Origin: BOKV01 sp041739465
Lineage (GTDB): Bacteria > Pseudomonadota > Alphaproteobacteria > Rhizobiales > Rhizobiaceae
Length of the DNA: 64,000 bases
Direction of reading: 5' to 3'
Assembly: GCA_041739465.1 (NCBI GenBank)
Contig: JBGSNX010000073.1
Location: 62,001-126,000 of the forward strand
A model generated the notes under the pieces. It was not told the DNA's origin. It did no database searches and saw nothing but the letters and a program-made list of their open reading frames with translations. This document shows positions 7,979 through 17,252 of the stretch, piece after piece. The translations under genes were made by a program, and so were the position numbers. The number at the start of each line of letters is the position of its first letter. Positions within the stretch are counted from its first letter, which is position 1.

Positions 7979-10900
7979 ACCTGGCAGCATCCCGCTTGAA
8001 ACCCGCATTGCGCAAGGCAAGGCATCTGACCCGGAAATTTCGGCCTGGGTCTCGGCCAATGCCGGTTCCGGCAAGACATTTGTGTTGGCAAGACGCGTCA
8101 TCCGCCTGCTGCTGGCCGGGGCGAAACCATCGCAGATATTGTGCCTGACCTTCACCAAGGCGGCAGCTGCAGAAATGGCCAACCGGGTCTTCAACATCCT
8201 GGGCCAATGGGTTGCGATGACGCCGGAAGCCCTCGCCAAAGCGCTTGGCGACATGCTTGAGCGGCCAGCAACAAAGCGAGAATTGAGCCGGGCGCGCACA
8301 TTGTTTGCCTTGTCGCTCGACAGTCCGGGCGGGCTGAAAATCCAGACAATCCATGCTTTTTGTGAAGCGTTGCTGCACCAGTTTCCACTCGAAGCCAATG
8401 TGTCAGGACATTTCGAGGTAATCGACGACGCACGGCGGGACCAGTTGATTGCCGAGGCCCGTCGCCAAGTCATGCAGGACATGGAAAGCGGCGGTGATCA
8501 GGCGGGTCTGCGCGATGCGCTTGACACGCTGATCGAACTTGCAAGCGATGATGCCATCGACAAGGGGCTTGATGCGATCATTGCCCGGCGCGACGCGTTT
8601 CTCGCTTGGACAGATGGAGATTTGCCAACCAGCATGGCACCGGTCTGGCGGCATACCGGTTTTGAGCCGGGCGAGGACGAGGCCAGCGTGATCCTGCAGG
8701 GATTTGGCAACTCGCTGTTTGACGACCGCGAACTTGAGCGGCTTGCCGGGTTGGCAGTATCGGCGGGCCGGTCGACCAACGAAAAATTCGCAGTCCGGAT
8801 CGAAGAGTTTCTCAGGCAGAATGATCCGGTGAAGAAATTTGCGATCCGCAACGCGCTGTTCATGACGCAGAAATTCGAGCCGAAGGCACTTTCCAGCATC
8901 CTGACCCAGGCGGTTACCAAACACGAGCCTGGGCTTGCGGACGCATTGATCGAAGAAGCTGGCCGCGTGCAGGCAGCCTTCAGGCGACATGCTGCATGGA
9001 AAGTGCTCTCAGCATCTGCCGCGCTGTTCACCCTGGGCGAAAACATCCTGCAGCACTACATGCGCCTGAAGCGGCGCGGCGGCCTTGCCGATTTCAGCGA
9101 CCTCGTGTCCTCGGCCAGCAATTTGCTGACGCGCTCGGCCGTTCGCCATTGGGTCCAGTACAAGCTCGATCGCGGCATCGACCATTTGCTGGTGGATGAA
9201 GCGCAAGACACCAGCCCGGCGCAATGGGCGATCATCAATGCGCTTTCTTCCGATTTCCATGCTGGCGAGGGCGCGACGGGCAAGACCAGAACCGTCTTTG
9301 CGGTCGGGGATGAGAAACAGTCGATCTATTCCTTTCAAGGGGCCGATCCACGCAAGTTCGCGCAGGAAGCATCGGCACTTGAAAGGCGGGCCATGCAATC
9401 TGGACAGGGCTTTGAAAAAGTCGGCTTGAACCTGTCATTCCGCTCGACGCCCGACGTGTTGGGCGCGGTCGACAGAGTATTTGCAAATGCGGACAATGCC
9501 AGAGGGCTTGGCTCGGGAGCGGCTGGCACAACACATGAAGCCATCCGGCGCAATGACCCGGGGGAAGTGCTGGTCTGGCCTTTGATCGGTGCGGAAACTT
9601 CGCCGCCCCAAACCGATTGGCTTGAACCGTTGGATCGCATCAGTGTTGCGCATCCAGCGGAGCAACTGGCGGCGCGGATTGCCGGAACCATTGCCCAGTG
9701 GATCGGTTCGGGCGAGAAATTGCCTGGCCGTAAAGAACCGCTCAAATGCGGCGACATCCTCATTTTGGTGCGGCGGCGCGATGTTTTTTCAACCGCAATC
9801 ATCCGCCATCTCAAGGAAAGGGGCCTTGCGATTGCCGGTGCCGACCGCCTGAAGCTGACCCAGCACATAGCCATTGAGGATCTGGTGGCGCTTGGCCGGG
9901 CAATGCTGATGCCGGAAGACGATCTTTCGTTGGCGGCCCTGCTGAAAAGCCCTTTGTTTGGGGTCAGCGACGATGAACTTACCCAGTTGGCCATCGAACG
10001 GGATGATGAGCCGCTGTTTGAACATTTGGAATTGCTGGCTGGCATCGACAATGAAACGGGGCGGCAAGCAGCGGCAATCCACACCTGTCTGGTGGATTGG
10101 CGTGCGCTTTCGCAGCGACTTGCGCCTTACCAATTCTATGCCGAAATTCTTGGCGCAAAGGGCGGCAGGCGCAAATTCATGGCGCGGCTTGGCACGGAAG
10201 CCGAAGACGTTCTGGATGCATTTGAACAAGCAGCGCTTGATCACTCGGCAAACGGCGGCAAGGGCCTTGAAGACTTCATCGCAACGCTGTCGCGCTCCTC
10301 GCCGGAAATCAAGCGCGAGGTGGACATGCGGGAAGATGAAATCCGCGTCATCACGGTGCATTCCGCCAAAGGACTGGAAGCGCCCCTGGTGTTTCTGGTT
10401 GACCCCTGCAACGAGGCATTCAGCAGTTCGCACTTGCCAGCCCTTGCGGAGGTGACGCTCCCGGATGATCAGAACGGCTTCTTGTGGGCTGCCAGCGGGC
10501 GCAAGCAGGTTGACCTCCTCATCGTCCATGACGAGATCGCGCGGGTGGCAGGTGAGGAAGAGTACCGACGCTTGCTGTATGTCGGTATGACGCGGGCAGC
10601 AGACAGGCTGGTTGTTTGCGGATGGCACAAATCCAGGAAGACGAAATCACCGCATTGGCACTCGATGGTCAGCGAGGCCTTGAGTGTCGACTGGACCCAG
10701 TTGACCGGACCTGATGACGAGGTCACATGGCGCTGGACACTTGGCACGCCGGAAGCGCCCAAACCGGCGGACGAGGGCGAAAGCACGCCAGAACGGGCGA
10801 GCGCCGGCTTTGCCACACCTCCAGCCTGGTTGTTGCAGCATGCGCCGGCTGAGTTGCCAACGCCGCGGCCTTTGACACCATCACTTGCAGCATCAATGCT

Positions 10901-11510
10901 TGGGGACGTGGCAGTCACGGAGGTTGGCGGCGTTGAAACACAAGATGCAGCCGCTGTGCAATCAAGCCTTGCAGCGCGCAGTGCGGCTTTGTTGCGTGGC
11001 ACGTTGACCCATAGGCTCTTGCAATATCTTCCCGATTTTCCTGCAGAAAACCGACCCGCGATGGCACATGCCCTGCTTGCAGGAGTGGCCGGCGAATGGC
11101 CGCAAGTGGTACGCAATGAGGTTGTCGGCGAAGTATTGGCGGTGATTGACCGGCCTGATCTTGCATTTCTTTTCAGTGAAAACAGCAAGGCGGAGGCCAG
11201 TGTTGCAGGCTATGTCACGATCCAGGGAAAACCTGTGCTGGTCGCTGGCCAGATCGACCGGCTGTCGGTTTCTGCCGAGCGCATTTCAATTGCCGACTTC
11301 AAGACCAATCGGGTGCAAACGTCGCAAATCCTGCGGGGATATGCACTGCAACTGGCGCTCTACCGGGCTTTGTTGATGCAGATTCATCCCGGCGTGCTGG
11401 TGGATTGCCATCTTGTGTGGACGCGCGAGGGCAGCGTCAGCACTTTGGACCACAAGGAGCTTGACGCGGCATTGGAGGCATTCACGTTTGCGAAAATGAC
11501 GAATGATTGA
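7971..11510 (+). CDS. addA: AddA, double-strand-break repair helicase-nuclease
   Basis: A UvrD-type superfamily 1 helicase with a C-terminal nuclease, 1179 residues. Motifs in order: Walker A SANAGSGKT (about residue 32), Walker B/II LLVDEAQDT (about 409), motif V-like VITVHSAKGLEAP, motif VI LLYVGMTRAADRL, and the nuclease core GQIDRL followed by IADFKTNR near 1100. It unwinds and degrades DNA ends with AddB. I prefer the ATG at 7971, overlapping the addB stop, because GGGAGAAGG sits just upstream; in-frame ATGs at 7947 and 7950 would lengthen it by up to eight residues. Confidence 0.95.
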   Translation: MAEPGSIPLETRIAQGKASDPEISAWVSANAGSGKTFVLARRVIRLLLAGAKPSQILCLTFTKAAAAEMANRVFNILGQWVAMTPEALAKALGDMLERPATKRELSRARTLFALSLDSPGGLKIQTIHAFCEALLHQFPLEANVSGHFEVIDDARRDQLIAEARRQVMQDMESGGDQAGLRDALDTLIELASDDAIDKGLDAIIARRDAFLAWTDGDLPTSMAPVWRHTGFEPGEDEASVILQGFGNSLFDDRELERLAGLAVSAGRSTNEKFAVRIEEFLRQNDPVKKFAIRNALFMTQKFEPKALSSILTQAVTKHEPGLADALIEEAGRVQAAFRRHAAWKVLSASAALFTLGENILQHYMRLKRRGGLADFSDLVSSASNLLTRSAVRHWVQYKLDRGIDHLLVDEAQDTSPAQWAIINALSSDFHAGEGATGKTRTVFAVGDEKQSIYSFQGADPRKFAQEASALERRAMQSGQGFEKVGLNLSFRSTPDVLGAVDRVFANADNARGLGSGAAGTTHEAIRRNDPGEVLVWPLIGAETSPPQTDWLEPLDRISVAHPAEQLAARIAGTIAQWIGSGEKLPGRKEPLKCGDILILVRRRDVFSTAIIRHLKERGLAIAGADRLKLTQHIAIEDLVALGRAMLMPEDDLSLAALLKSPLFGVSDDELTQLAIERDDEPLFEHLELLAGIDNETGRQAAAIHTCLVDWRALSQRLAPYQFYAEILGAKGGRRKFMARLGTEAEDVLDAFEQAALDHSANGGKGLEDFIATLSRSSPEIKREVDMREDEIRVITVHSAKGLEAPLVFLVDPCNEAFSSSHLPALAEVTLPDDQNGFLWAASGRKQVDLLIVHDEIARVAGEEEYRRLLYVGMTRAADRLVVCGWHKSRKTKSPHWHSMVSEALSVDWTQLTGPDDEVTWRWTLGTPEAPKPADEGESTPERASAGFATPPAWLLQHAPAELPTPRPLTPSLAASMLGDVAVTEVGGVETQDAAAVQSSLAARSAALLRGTLTHRLLQYLPDFPAENRPAMAHALLAGVAGEWPQVVRNEVVGEVLAVIDRPDLAFLFSENSKAEASVAGYVTIQGKPVLVAGQIDRLSVSAERISIADFKTNRVQTSQILRGYALQLALYRALLMQIHPGVLVDCHLVWTREGSVSTLDHKELDAALEAFTFAKMTND

Positions 11511-11553
11511 GCCAGCAAATGTTGACGCACCTTTGCGGCAGGCATAGGCTGGC

Positions 11554-11583
11554 TTGAAATATCATGATTTGCTAATATATAAA
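11554..11583 (+). promoter_or_regulatory. Candidate housekeeping promoter for trxA
   Basis: TTGAAA (11554-11559) and TATAAA (11578-11583) are separated by 18 bp and sit about 50 bp before the trxA ATG. A second pair, TTGACG (11522-11527) and TAGGCT (11545-11550) with a 17-bp spacer, lies just upstream. Together with the terminator after trxA, this suggests trxA is its own transcription unit. Read by eye only. Confidence 0.4.
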
Positions 11584-11633
11584 CGCTATCCGGCCTGCTG
11601 ATTGGCCGAACCGCTGTGGTGAAGGAGACAAGC

Positions 11634-11954
11634 ATGGCTACCCTCAAGGTCGACAATAGCAATTTCAAGTCGGACGTTCTTGATTCAAATGTCCCGGTAG
11701 TCGTCGATTTCTGGGCCGAATGGTGCGGTCCGTGCAAAATGATCGGCCCGAGCCTCGAAGAAATTTCCAATGAAATGGCCGGCAAGGTGAAAATCACCAA
11801 GGTCAATGTCGATGAAAACCATGACATCGCCGCGCAATACGGCGTGCGCTCGATCCCGACATTGATGGTTTTCAAGAACGGTCAGCCAGCCGCAATCAAG
11901 GTTGGCGCACTGCCAAAGAGCGCGCTGAGCGACTGGATCAAAAGCGCCAGCTGA
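11634..11954 (+). CDS. trxA: Thioredoxin 1
   Basis: Cytosolic thioredoxin of 106 residues, the normal length. The redox-active motif WCGPC is in VDFWAEWCGPCKMIGP, and the cis-proline loop is in RSIPTLMVF. It reduces protein disulfides with electrons from thioredoxin reductase. The ATG at 11634 is preceded by AAGGAG, so the in-frame GTG 18 bp upstream is rejected. The gene has a candidate promoter before it and a strong terminator after it. It separates addAB from the convergent folC operon. Confidence 0.97.
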   Translation: MATLKVDNSNFKSDVLDSNVPVVVDFWAEWCGPCKMIGPSLEEISNEMAGKVKITKVNVDENHDIAAQYGVRSIPTLMVFKNGQPAAIKVGALPKSALSDWIKSAS

Positions 11955-11983
11955 AACCCTGGTTGAAATCAGGAACGAAAGTG

Positions 11984-12017
11984 AAAAGCCCCGAACGGCA
12001 AGGTTCGGGGCTTTTTT
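11984..12017 (+). terminator. Rho-independent terminator of trxA, possibly bidirectional
   Basis: A 13-bp perfect stem, AAAAGCCCCGAAC paired with GTTCGGGGCTTTT, with loop GGCAAG, runs into TTTTTT. It lies 30 bp past the trxA stop. On the minus strand the same stem ends in TTTTC, so it could also stop the convergent folC transcript. Confidence 0.9.
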
Positions 12018-12044
12018 GCAAGGTGGCCGGATCGCCTTGATGGG

Positions 12045-13361
12045 TTACTGCGGCGCTTCATTGTTGTCGCGCAGCACTTCACCGACCAGATAGAGCGAGC
12101 CGCAGATGATGACGCGGCACGATTCATTGCCGGAAAGCACCCCTTCAATGGCGCTGAAAGCGTCTGCCACCGAAAGGCAGGAGTGCGCCTCCAGGCCGCA
12201 ATCGCTGGCAACTTGGGCCAGAACCTTTGGCGCATAGCCTTGTTCGCTGTCATGGATCGGCACGGTGAATACCCGCTCGGCCAGTCCGGTAAATGCCTTG
12301 AAGAAGCCGGAAGGATCTTTGGTCTGCAACATGCCGGCAATGATGAACACCGGCATTGGCGCGCGCTCTTCCAGATTGGCAAGTTCCTGGGCAATGGCTT
12401 CGCCAGCGCCGGGATTGTGGCCGCCATCGATCCACACCTCAGCCATCGCCGGTGCGAGCAATGTGACCGGACCCGGCCTGAGGCGCTCCATGCGCCCCGG
12501 CCAGCGAACCGTTTCCATGCCTTTTTCAAATGCGTTGTCGGGAAGTTCGATGCCGGCATGGCGCAAGGCAGCGATGGCCGTTGCCGCATTGGAAAGCTGA
12601 TGCGCTCCACGAAGACGCGGCAATGGCAGATCCATCAGCCCGTGGTCGTCCTGGTAGACGAGCCTGCCGCCATGGCCATGAAACACAAAATCTTCGCCGC
12701 CAAACCAGATCGGTGCCCGGCGATCACGGGCAACTTTGGCAAATACCTCGCGCACACTCTCAATCGGGGTCGAAACCACCACGGGCCGGCCGCGCTTGAT
12801 GATCCCGGCCTTTTCAAAAGCGATCAGTTCTTCGCGGTCCCCAAGATGGGCAACGTGGTCCAGCGAAATACTGGTGATTATCGATACCAGCGGGTTGTCG
12901 ATCACGTTTGTGGCGTCAAACCTGCCGCCAAGGCCAACTTCGATAATGGAGTAGTCGGCGGGATGCTCGCTGAAAAGCAGGAACATCGCCGCTGAAAGGA
13001 TCTCGAAAACAGTAATTGGCGCATTGTCATTGACTGCGGCAACCCTGGCAATCGCAGCCTCCAAAACCGCATCCGACACCAATGCGCCGCCGCCGGGAGC
13101 GCCAAGCCGGTAGCGCTCGTGCCAGTTCACCAGATGCGGGGAGGTGTGGACATGAACGGTCTTGCCCGCCGCCTCAAGGATGGCGCGGCAAAAAGCCGAG
13201 GTTGATCCCTTGCCATTGGTGCCGGCCACATGAATGACCGGCGGGATGCGTTCATGCGGATTGCCCAGCAGGCGCAACACCCTCTCGATTCTCCCCAGCG
13301 AAAGGTCATAGCCTTTCGGGTGGATGGCCGACAGCTGACCAATCAGCTTCTCAACACTCAT
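12045..13361 (-). CDS. folC: Bifunctional dihydrofolate/folylpolyglutamate synthase
   Basis: FolC adds glutamate to dihydropteroate and then to reduced folates, using ATP in the cytosol. The 438 residues match the family length. The Mur-ligase-type P-loop is HVAGTNGKGST (about 45-54), followed by HTSPHLVNWHERYRL, the substrate-binding segment typical of FolC. IDGGHNPGAGEA near residue 315 is the conserved C-terminal-domain motif. The gene is last in a leftward block trpF-trpB-trpA-accD-folC, starting 50 bp after accD, a widely conserved proteobacterial order. Confidence 0.95.
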   Translation of the reverse strand: MSVEKLIGQLSAIHPKGYDLSLGRIERVLRLLGNPHERIPPVIHVAGTNGKGSTSAFCRAILEAAGKTVHVHTSPHLVNWHERYRLGAPGGGALVSDAVLEAAIARVAAVNDNAPITVFEILSAAMFLLFSEHPADYSIIEVGLGGRFDATNVIDNPLVSIITSISLDHVAHLGDREELIAFEKAGIIKRGRPVVVSTPIESVREVFAKVARDRRAPIWFGGEDFVFHGHGGRLVYQDDHGLMDLPLPRLRGAHQLSNAATAIAALRHAGIELPDNAFEKGMETVRWPGRMERLRPGPVTLLAPAMAEVWIDGGHNPGAGEAIAQELANLEERAPMPVFIIAGMLQTKDPSGFFKAFTGLAERVFTVPIHDSEQGYAPKVLAQVASDCGLEAHSCLSVADAFSAIEGVLSGNESCRVIICGSLYLVGEVLRDNNEAPQ

Positions 13362-13411
13362 GCTGCCTGCCTGAAAATCATGGTTGCGCCGGTCGCCCCT
13401 GCCCGCCGCAA

Positions 13412-14323
13412 TCAGGCCGGCTGTGTCTCGTCAACGGTTTTCAAGGGCTGGTAGTCCAGAAGAATTGGCTCCACGGGCCGCCTGGTGAAAATGGCCACGA
13501 GCCGGACAATGACATCCTTCAATTCGTTGCGCGGGACAACCATGTCGATCATGCCGTGTTCGCGCAGATATTCAGCCGTCTGGAAGTCTTCCGGCAGCTT
13601 TTCGCGAATGGTCTGCTCGATGACCCTCCGGCCCGCAAAACCGACAACCGCACCAGGTTCTGCAATGTGGACGTCGCCAAGCATGGCATAAGACGCCGAA
13701 ACGCCGCCGGTGGTGGGGTTTGTCAGGACAACAATGTAGGGGCAGCCTGCTTCCTTGAGCAGTTCCACCGCTACTGTGGTGCGCGGCAATTGCATCAGCG
13801 AAAGTATGCCTTCCTGCATTCGTGCGCCGCCGGAAGCAGCAAAAAGCACGACGGGGAGCTTCGCGGCAGTTGCTGCAGCCATGCCCTTGATGATCATCTC
13901 GCCAGCAGCCATGCCCACCGATCCACCGATGAAGCGCATGTCATGAACAATCGCGACCATGTCGATGCCGCCAGCCTTGCCACGGGCTGCCAGAACGGAA
14001 TCTTCCATGTCTGTATTGCGACGGTGTTCTTTCAGCTTGTCGACATAGCGGGTCTTGTCGCGAAATTTCAGCGGGTCAGCAGCAACCTTTGGAGGGTCGA
14101 TCAGGCTGTACTCGCCCTTGTCGAAGAAATACCCAAGGCGCTCCCTTGCGGTGATGCGCATGTGGTAGCCGGAATTGGGAATGACACCCAGATTGGCCTC
14201 AAGGTCCTTGTGAAAGACCATTTCGCCGGTCTCCGGGCACTTTACCCAGAGATTCTCCGGCATTTCCTTGCGTTGAAGCAGGGAATTGATCTTCGGGCGG
14301 ACGTAATTTGTGATCCAGTTCAT
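13412..14323 (-). CDS. accD: Acetyl-CoA carboxylase carboxyltransferase subunit beta
   Basis: AccD pairs with AccA to transfer CO2 from carboxybiotin to acetyl-CoA, the first step of fatty acid synthesis. The 303-residue chain has the carboxyltransferase core with SGGARMQEGILSLMQ and TTGGVSASYAMLGD. The N-terminal zinc-ribbon region reads KCPETGEMVF and later VIPNSGYHM, so only one of the four cysteines found in E. coli AccD remains. From memory, the same loss is seen in other Hyphomicrobiales AccD proteins. The start has GAGGA four bases upstream. It lies between trpA and folC on the same strand. Confidence 0.95.
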   Translation of the reverse strand: MNWITNYVRPKINSLLQRKEMPENLWVKCPETGEMVFHKDLEANLGVIPNSGYHMRITARERLGYFFDKGEYSLIDPPKVAADPLKFRDKTRYVDKLKEHRRNTDMEDSVLAARGKAGGIDMVAIVHDMRFIGGSVGMAAGEMIIKGMAAATAAKLPVVLFAASGGARMQEGILSLMQLPRTTVAVELLKEAGCPYIVVLTNPTTGGVSASYAMLGDVHIAEPGAVVGFAGRRVIEQTIREKLPEDFQTAEYLREHGMIDMVVPRNELKDVIVRLVAIFTRRPVEPILLDYQPLKTVDETQPA

Positions 14324-14418
14324 GGGGTCCTCACGCCAGCCTTGCGGCTGCTACCGGTTTCATGATGCGCCATTGTGCCAAAGCGAGATGGCCGCATTGC
14401 GACGTTGAAGGCGACGGA

Positions 14419-15258
14419 TCACGCCGCCACGGTGCGGGCCGCGCGTACCCCGCGTGAAATTTCTGCAACAAGGTCCACCACCGCCTGGACGGTGCCAGCT
14501 CCGGCCTTGCCGTCGGCGTCAAGTGTCGCGGCAATCGCCGACACAATGGCCGAGCCCACCACCACGCCATCGGCGCCCTGCCCGATGGCTTTGGCCTGTT
14601 CGGCATTGCGCACGCCAAATCCTACCGCCACCGGCAAATCGGTCTTGGCCTTGATGCGCGAAACCATGGCGGCAACTTTCGCCGGATCAGGAGCGGCAGA
14701 GCCGGTAATGCCGGTGATCGACACGTAATATACAAAGCCAGAGGTGTTCTGCAGAACCTTGGGCAGGCGCTTTTCATCGGTTGTCGGCGTTGCCAGCCGG
14801 ATGAAATTCAGCCCGGCCTTGAGGGCGGGAATGCACAATTCGCTGTCTTCCTCAGCAGGAAGGTCAACGATGATCAGCCCGTCGACCCCGGCAGACTTGG
14901 CGTCGGCCAGAAACCGGTCATTGCCGTATTGGTAGATCGGATTGTAATAACCCATCAGGACCACCGGCGTTTCATTGTCGCCCTTGCGGAACTGGCGCAC
15001 CATTTCCAGGGTCTTTGCCATCGTCTGGCCTGCCTTCAAGGCACGTTGGCCGGCGAGCTGGACCGCGGGACCATCGGCCATCGGATCGGAAAACGGCATG
15101 CCAAGTTCGATGATGTCGGCGCCGGCTCCCGGCAGGGCCTGCATGATCTTCAGCGAGGCTTCATAGCCGGGATCGCCGGCGGTGATGAAGGTCACGAAGG
15201 CCGGGCGGCCCTCGGCGCGCAAATCGGCAAAGCGGGCGTCAATACGGGTTTTTGTCAT
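14419..15258 (-). CDS. trpA: Tryptophan synthase alpha chain
   Basis: TrpA cleaves indole-3-glycerol phosphate to indole and glyceraldehyde-3-phosphate and channels indole to TrpB. It is a TIM-barrel protein of 279 residues. The catalytic pair is visible as Glu51 in IIELGMPFSDP and Asp62 in MADGP. The phosphate-binding loops include GVRNAEQA. I chose the ATG at 15258 (MTKTRID), where family members start; the frame continues 28 codons upstream but would overlap trpB. It lies 23 bp after the trpB stop. Confidence 0.96.
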   Translation of the reverse strand: MTKTRIDARFADLRAEGRPAFVTFITAGDPGYEASLKIMQALPGAGADIIELGMPFSDPMADGPAVQLAGQRALKAGQTMAKTLEMVRQFRKGDNETPVVLMGYYNPIYQYGNDRFLADAKSAGVDGLIIVDLPAEEDSELCIPALKAGLNFIRLATPTTDEKRLPKVLQNTSGFVYYVSITGITGSAAPDPAKVAAMVSRIKAKTDLPVAVGFGVRNAEQAKAIGQGADGVVVGSAIVSAIAATLDADGKAGAGTVQAVVDLVAEISRGVRAARTVAA

Positions 15259-15281
15259 GTCTTTTTCAATGCCCAAAGCGC

Positions 15282-16502
15282 TCAAAGCTGGTGCCCCAAT
15301 ATCTTGCCGACCGTGAAAACGTCCTTGTCGCCACGGCCGCACAAATTCATCACGATGATCTCATCCTTGCGCATTTTCGGGGCGCGCTTCATCACCTCGG
15401 CAAGTGCATGGCTTGGTTCAAGCGCCGGGATGATGCCCTCGATCCGGCACAGAAGCTGGAAAGCCTCCAGTGCCTCAGTGTCCATGATCGGCACATACTG
15501 GACGCGGCCGGTATCCTTCAGCCATGAATGTTCCGGCCCGATGCCGGGGTAGTCGAGGCCAGCGGAGATCGAGTGGCCTTCCATGATCTGTCCGTCATTG
15601 TCCTGCAGCAAATAGGTGCGGTTGCCATGCAGCACTCCGGGTCTGCCGGCTGTCAGCGAGGCGCAATGCTGATCGCCGTCAAGGCCGTGGCCGCCAGCTT
15701 CGACGCCGACGATCTGCACTTCCTTGTCGTCAAGGAACGGGTGGAACAGGCCAATGGCGTTGGAGCCGCCGCCAACCGCCGCAATGATCATGTCAGGCAG
15801 GCGGCCTTCGACCTGGTGCAGCTGTTCGCGGGTGTCGCGGCCGATCACCGACTGGAAATCCCTTACCAGTTCGGGATAGGGGTGCGGCCCGGCTGCGGTG
15901 CCGATAAGGTAATAGGTGTCCTCGACATTGGTGACCCAGTCGCGCAAGGCTTCGTTCATGGCATCCTTCAAGGTGCCTGCACCGGCGGTTACCGGCACAA
16001 TTTCAGCTCCCAGAAGTTTCATGCGGAACACGTTGGGCGATTGCCGCTCGACATCGGTCTTGCCCATGTAGACGACGCAGGGATAGCCAAACCGGGCAGA
16101 AACGGTTGCCGAGGCCACGCCATGCTGCCCCGCGCCGGTTTCGGCAATGATGCGGGTCTTGCCCATGCGGCGCGCGAGCAGGATCTGGCCGAGGCAGTTG
16201 TTGATCTTGTGGCTGCCGGTGTGGTTGAGTTCGTCGCGCTTGAAATAGATTTTCGCGCCGCCGAGGTGCTGCGTTAGCCGCTCGGCAAAATACAGCGGCG
16301 ATGGCCGACCGGTGTAGTGCTTGTTGAGATGCTCAAGTTCCGCCTTGAAGGCCGGGTCTGCCTTGGCATCCTTGTATGCCTGATCCAGTTCCAGGATCAA
16401 CGGCATCAGGGTTTCAGCAACATACCGCCCGCCAAACATGCCGAAATGTCCGTTTTCATCCGGTCCTGTGCGGAATGAATTGGGTTCTACCGGTTTCGTC
16501 AC
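15282..16502 (-). CDS. trpB: Tryptophan synthase beta chain
   Basis: TrpB condenses indole with L-serine to give L-tryptophan using PLP. The 406-residue protein has the PLP lysine Lys99 in NHTGSHKINN and the phosphate-binding loop GGGSNAIG. The N-terminal GPDENGHFGMFGGRYV is the family signature. The start is a GTG whose GTGA overlaps the trpF stop, so the two genes are translationally coupled. The trpEGDC genes are not in this window, which is normal for alphaproteobacteria with split trp operons. Confidence 0.97.
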   Translation of the reverse strand: MTKPVEPNSFRTGPDENGHFGMFGGRYVAETLMPLILELDQAYKDAKADPAFKAELEHLNKHYTGRPSPLYFAERLTQHLGGAKIYFKRDELNHTGSHKINNCLGQILLARRMGKTRIIAETGAGQHGVASATVSARFGYPCVVYMGKTDVERQSPNVFRMKLLGAEIVPVTAGAGTLKDAMNEALRDWVTNVEDTYYLIGTAAGPHPYPELVRDFQSVIGRDTREQLHQVEGRLPDMIIAAVGGGSNAIGLFHPFLDDKEVQIVGVEAGGHGLDGDQHCASLTAGRPGVLHGNRTYLLQDNDGQIMEGHSISAGLDYPGIGPEHSWLKDTGRVQYVPIMDTEALEAFQLLCRIEGIIPALEPSHALAEVMKRAPKMRKDEIIVMNLCGRGDKDVFTVGKILGHQL

Positions 16503-17182
16503 GCTACCTCACCTTTCATGGCCTTTCCCGGCCTCATCCGTTCGATCCGGCGCGCTTGCGCCAGGAATTGGGTTATTGCCGCCACATCCTTGATCCCAGG
16601 CGCGCTTTCAACGCCGGAGGAAACATCAAGGCCGCTGGCTTTAGTACCAAGAATGGCGCCTTCCAGATTGGCAATACTGATCCCACCCGAAAGCATGTAG
16701 TCAACCGCCGGGTCAAGCGTTGCAAGCATTTCCCAGTCAAATGCGACACCATTGCCGCCCGGTAGGTCCGCCCCTTTGGGCGGCTTGGCGTCGAGCAGCA
16801 GGCGATCTGCTATGCCTGCATAGGGTTTGACAGCTGCAAGATCACCAGCCTCTCGGATCGAGAGCGCCTTCATCACCGGCAAGCCATGGCGCGCCTTGAG
16901 CGCTGCCACGCGCTGCGGCGTTTCGTGACCGTGCAACTGAAGCATTGATGGCTGCATCATTGCCACAATCGCATCGAGTTCGTCATCGTTGGCATCAACG
17001 CTGACGGCGACGGAAGTGACCTTGCCGACAAAAGGCTGCCAAAGTGCGCGAGCTTGTTGAGACGTGACGTGGCGAGGGCTTTTTTCAAAGAATATGAAGC
17101 CGATATGGGTCGCGCTGCCCGCTACGGCAGCTGCAACGCCCTGTGCCGTTTTCAATCCGCATATCTTGATGTCGAGAGCCAT
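16499..17182 (-). CDS. trpF: Phosphoribosylanthranilate isomerase
   Basis: TrpF isomerises phosphoribosylanthranilate to CdRP, the third step of tryptophan synthesis. The 227-residue TIM barrel has the catalytic Cys8 in DIKICGLKT, the loop MLQLHGHET and the phosphate-binding end YMLSGGI. The ATG at 17182 (MALDIKICGL) places the catalytic Cys where expected; the 34 upstream codons are not conserved-looking. It heads the trpFBA-accD-folC block. Confidence 0.95.
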   Translation of the reverse strand: MALDIKICGLKTAQGVAAAVAGSATHIGFIFFEKSPRHVTSQQARALWQPFVGKVTSVAVSVDANDDELDAIVAMMQPSMLQLHGHETPQRVAALKARHGLPVMKALSIREAGDLAAVKPYAGIADRLLLDAKPPKGADLPGGNGVAFDWEMLATLDPAVDYMLSGGISIANLEGAILGTKASGLDVSSGVESAPGIKDVAAITQFLAQARRIERMRPGKAMKGEVA

Positions 17183-17252
17183 GTTTCCCCGGCGATGCCT
17201 AACCGGCGAAGACCTATGGGAAATCTGCCGCCGAGTCCATGCGATCGGATGG

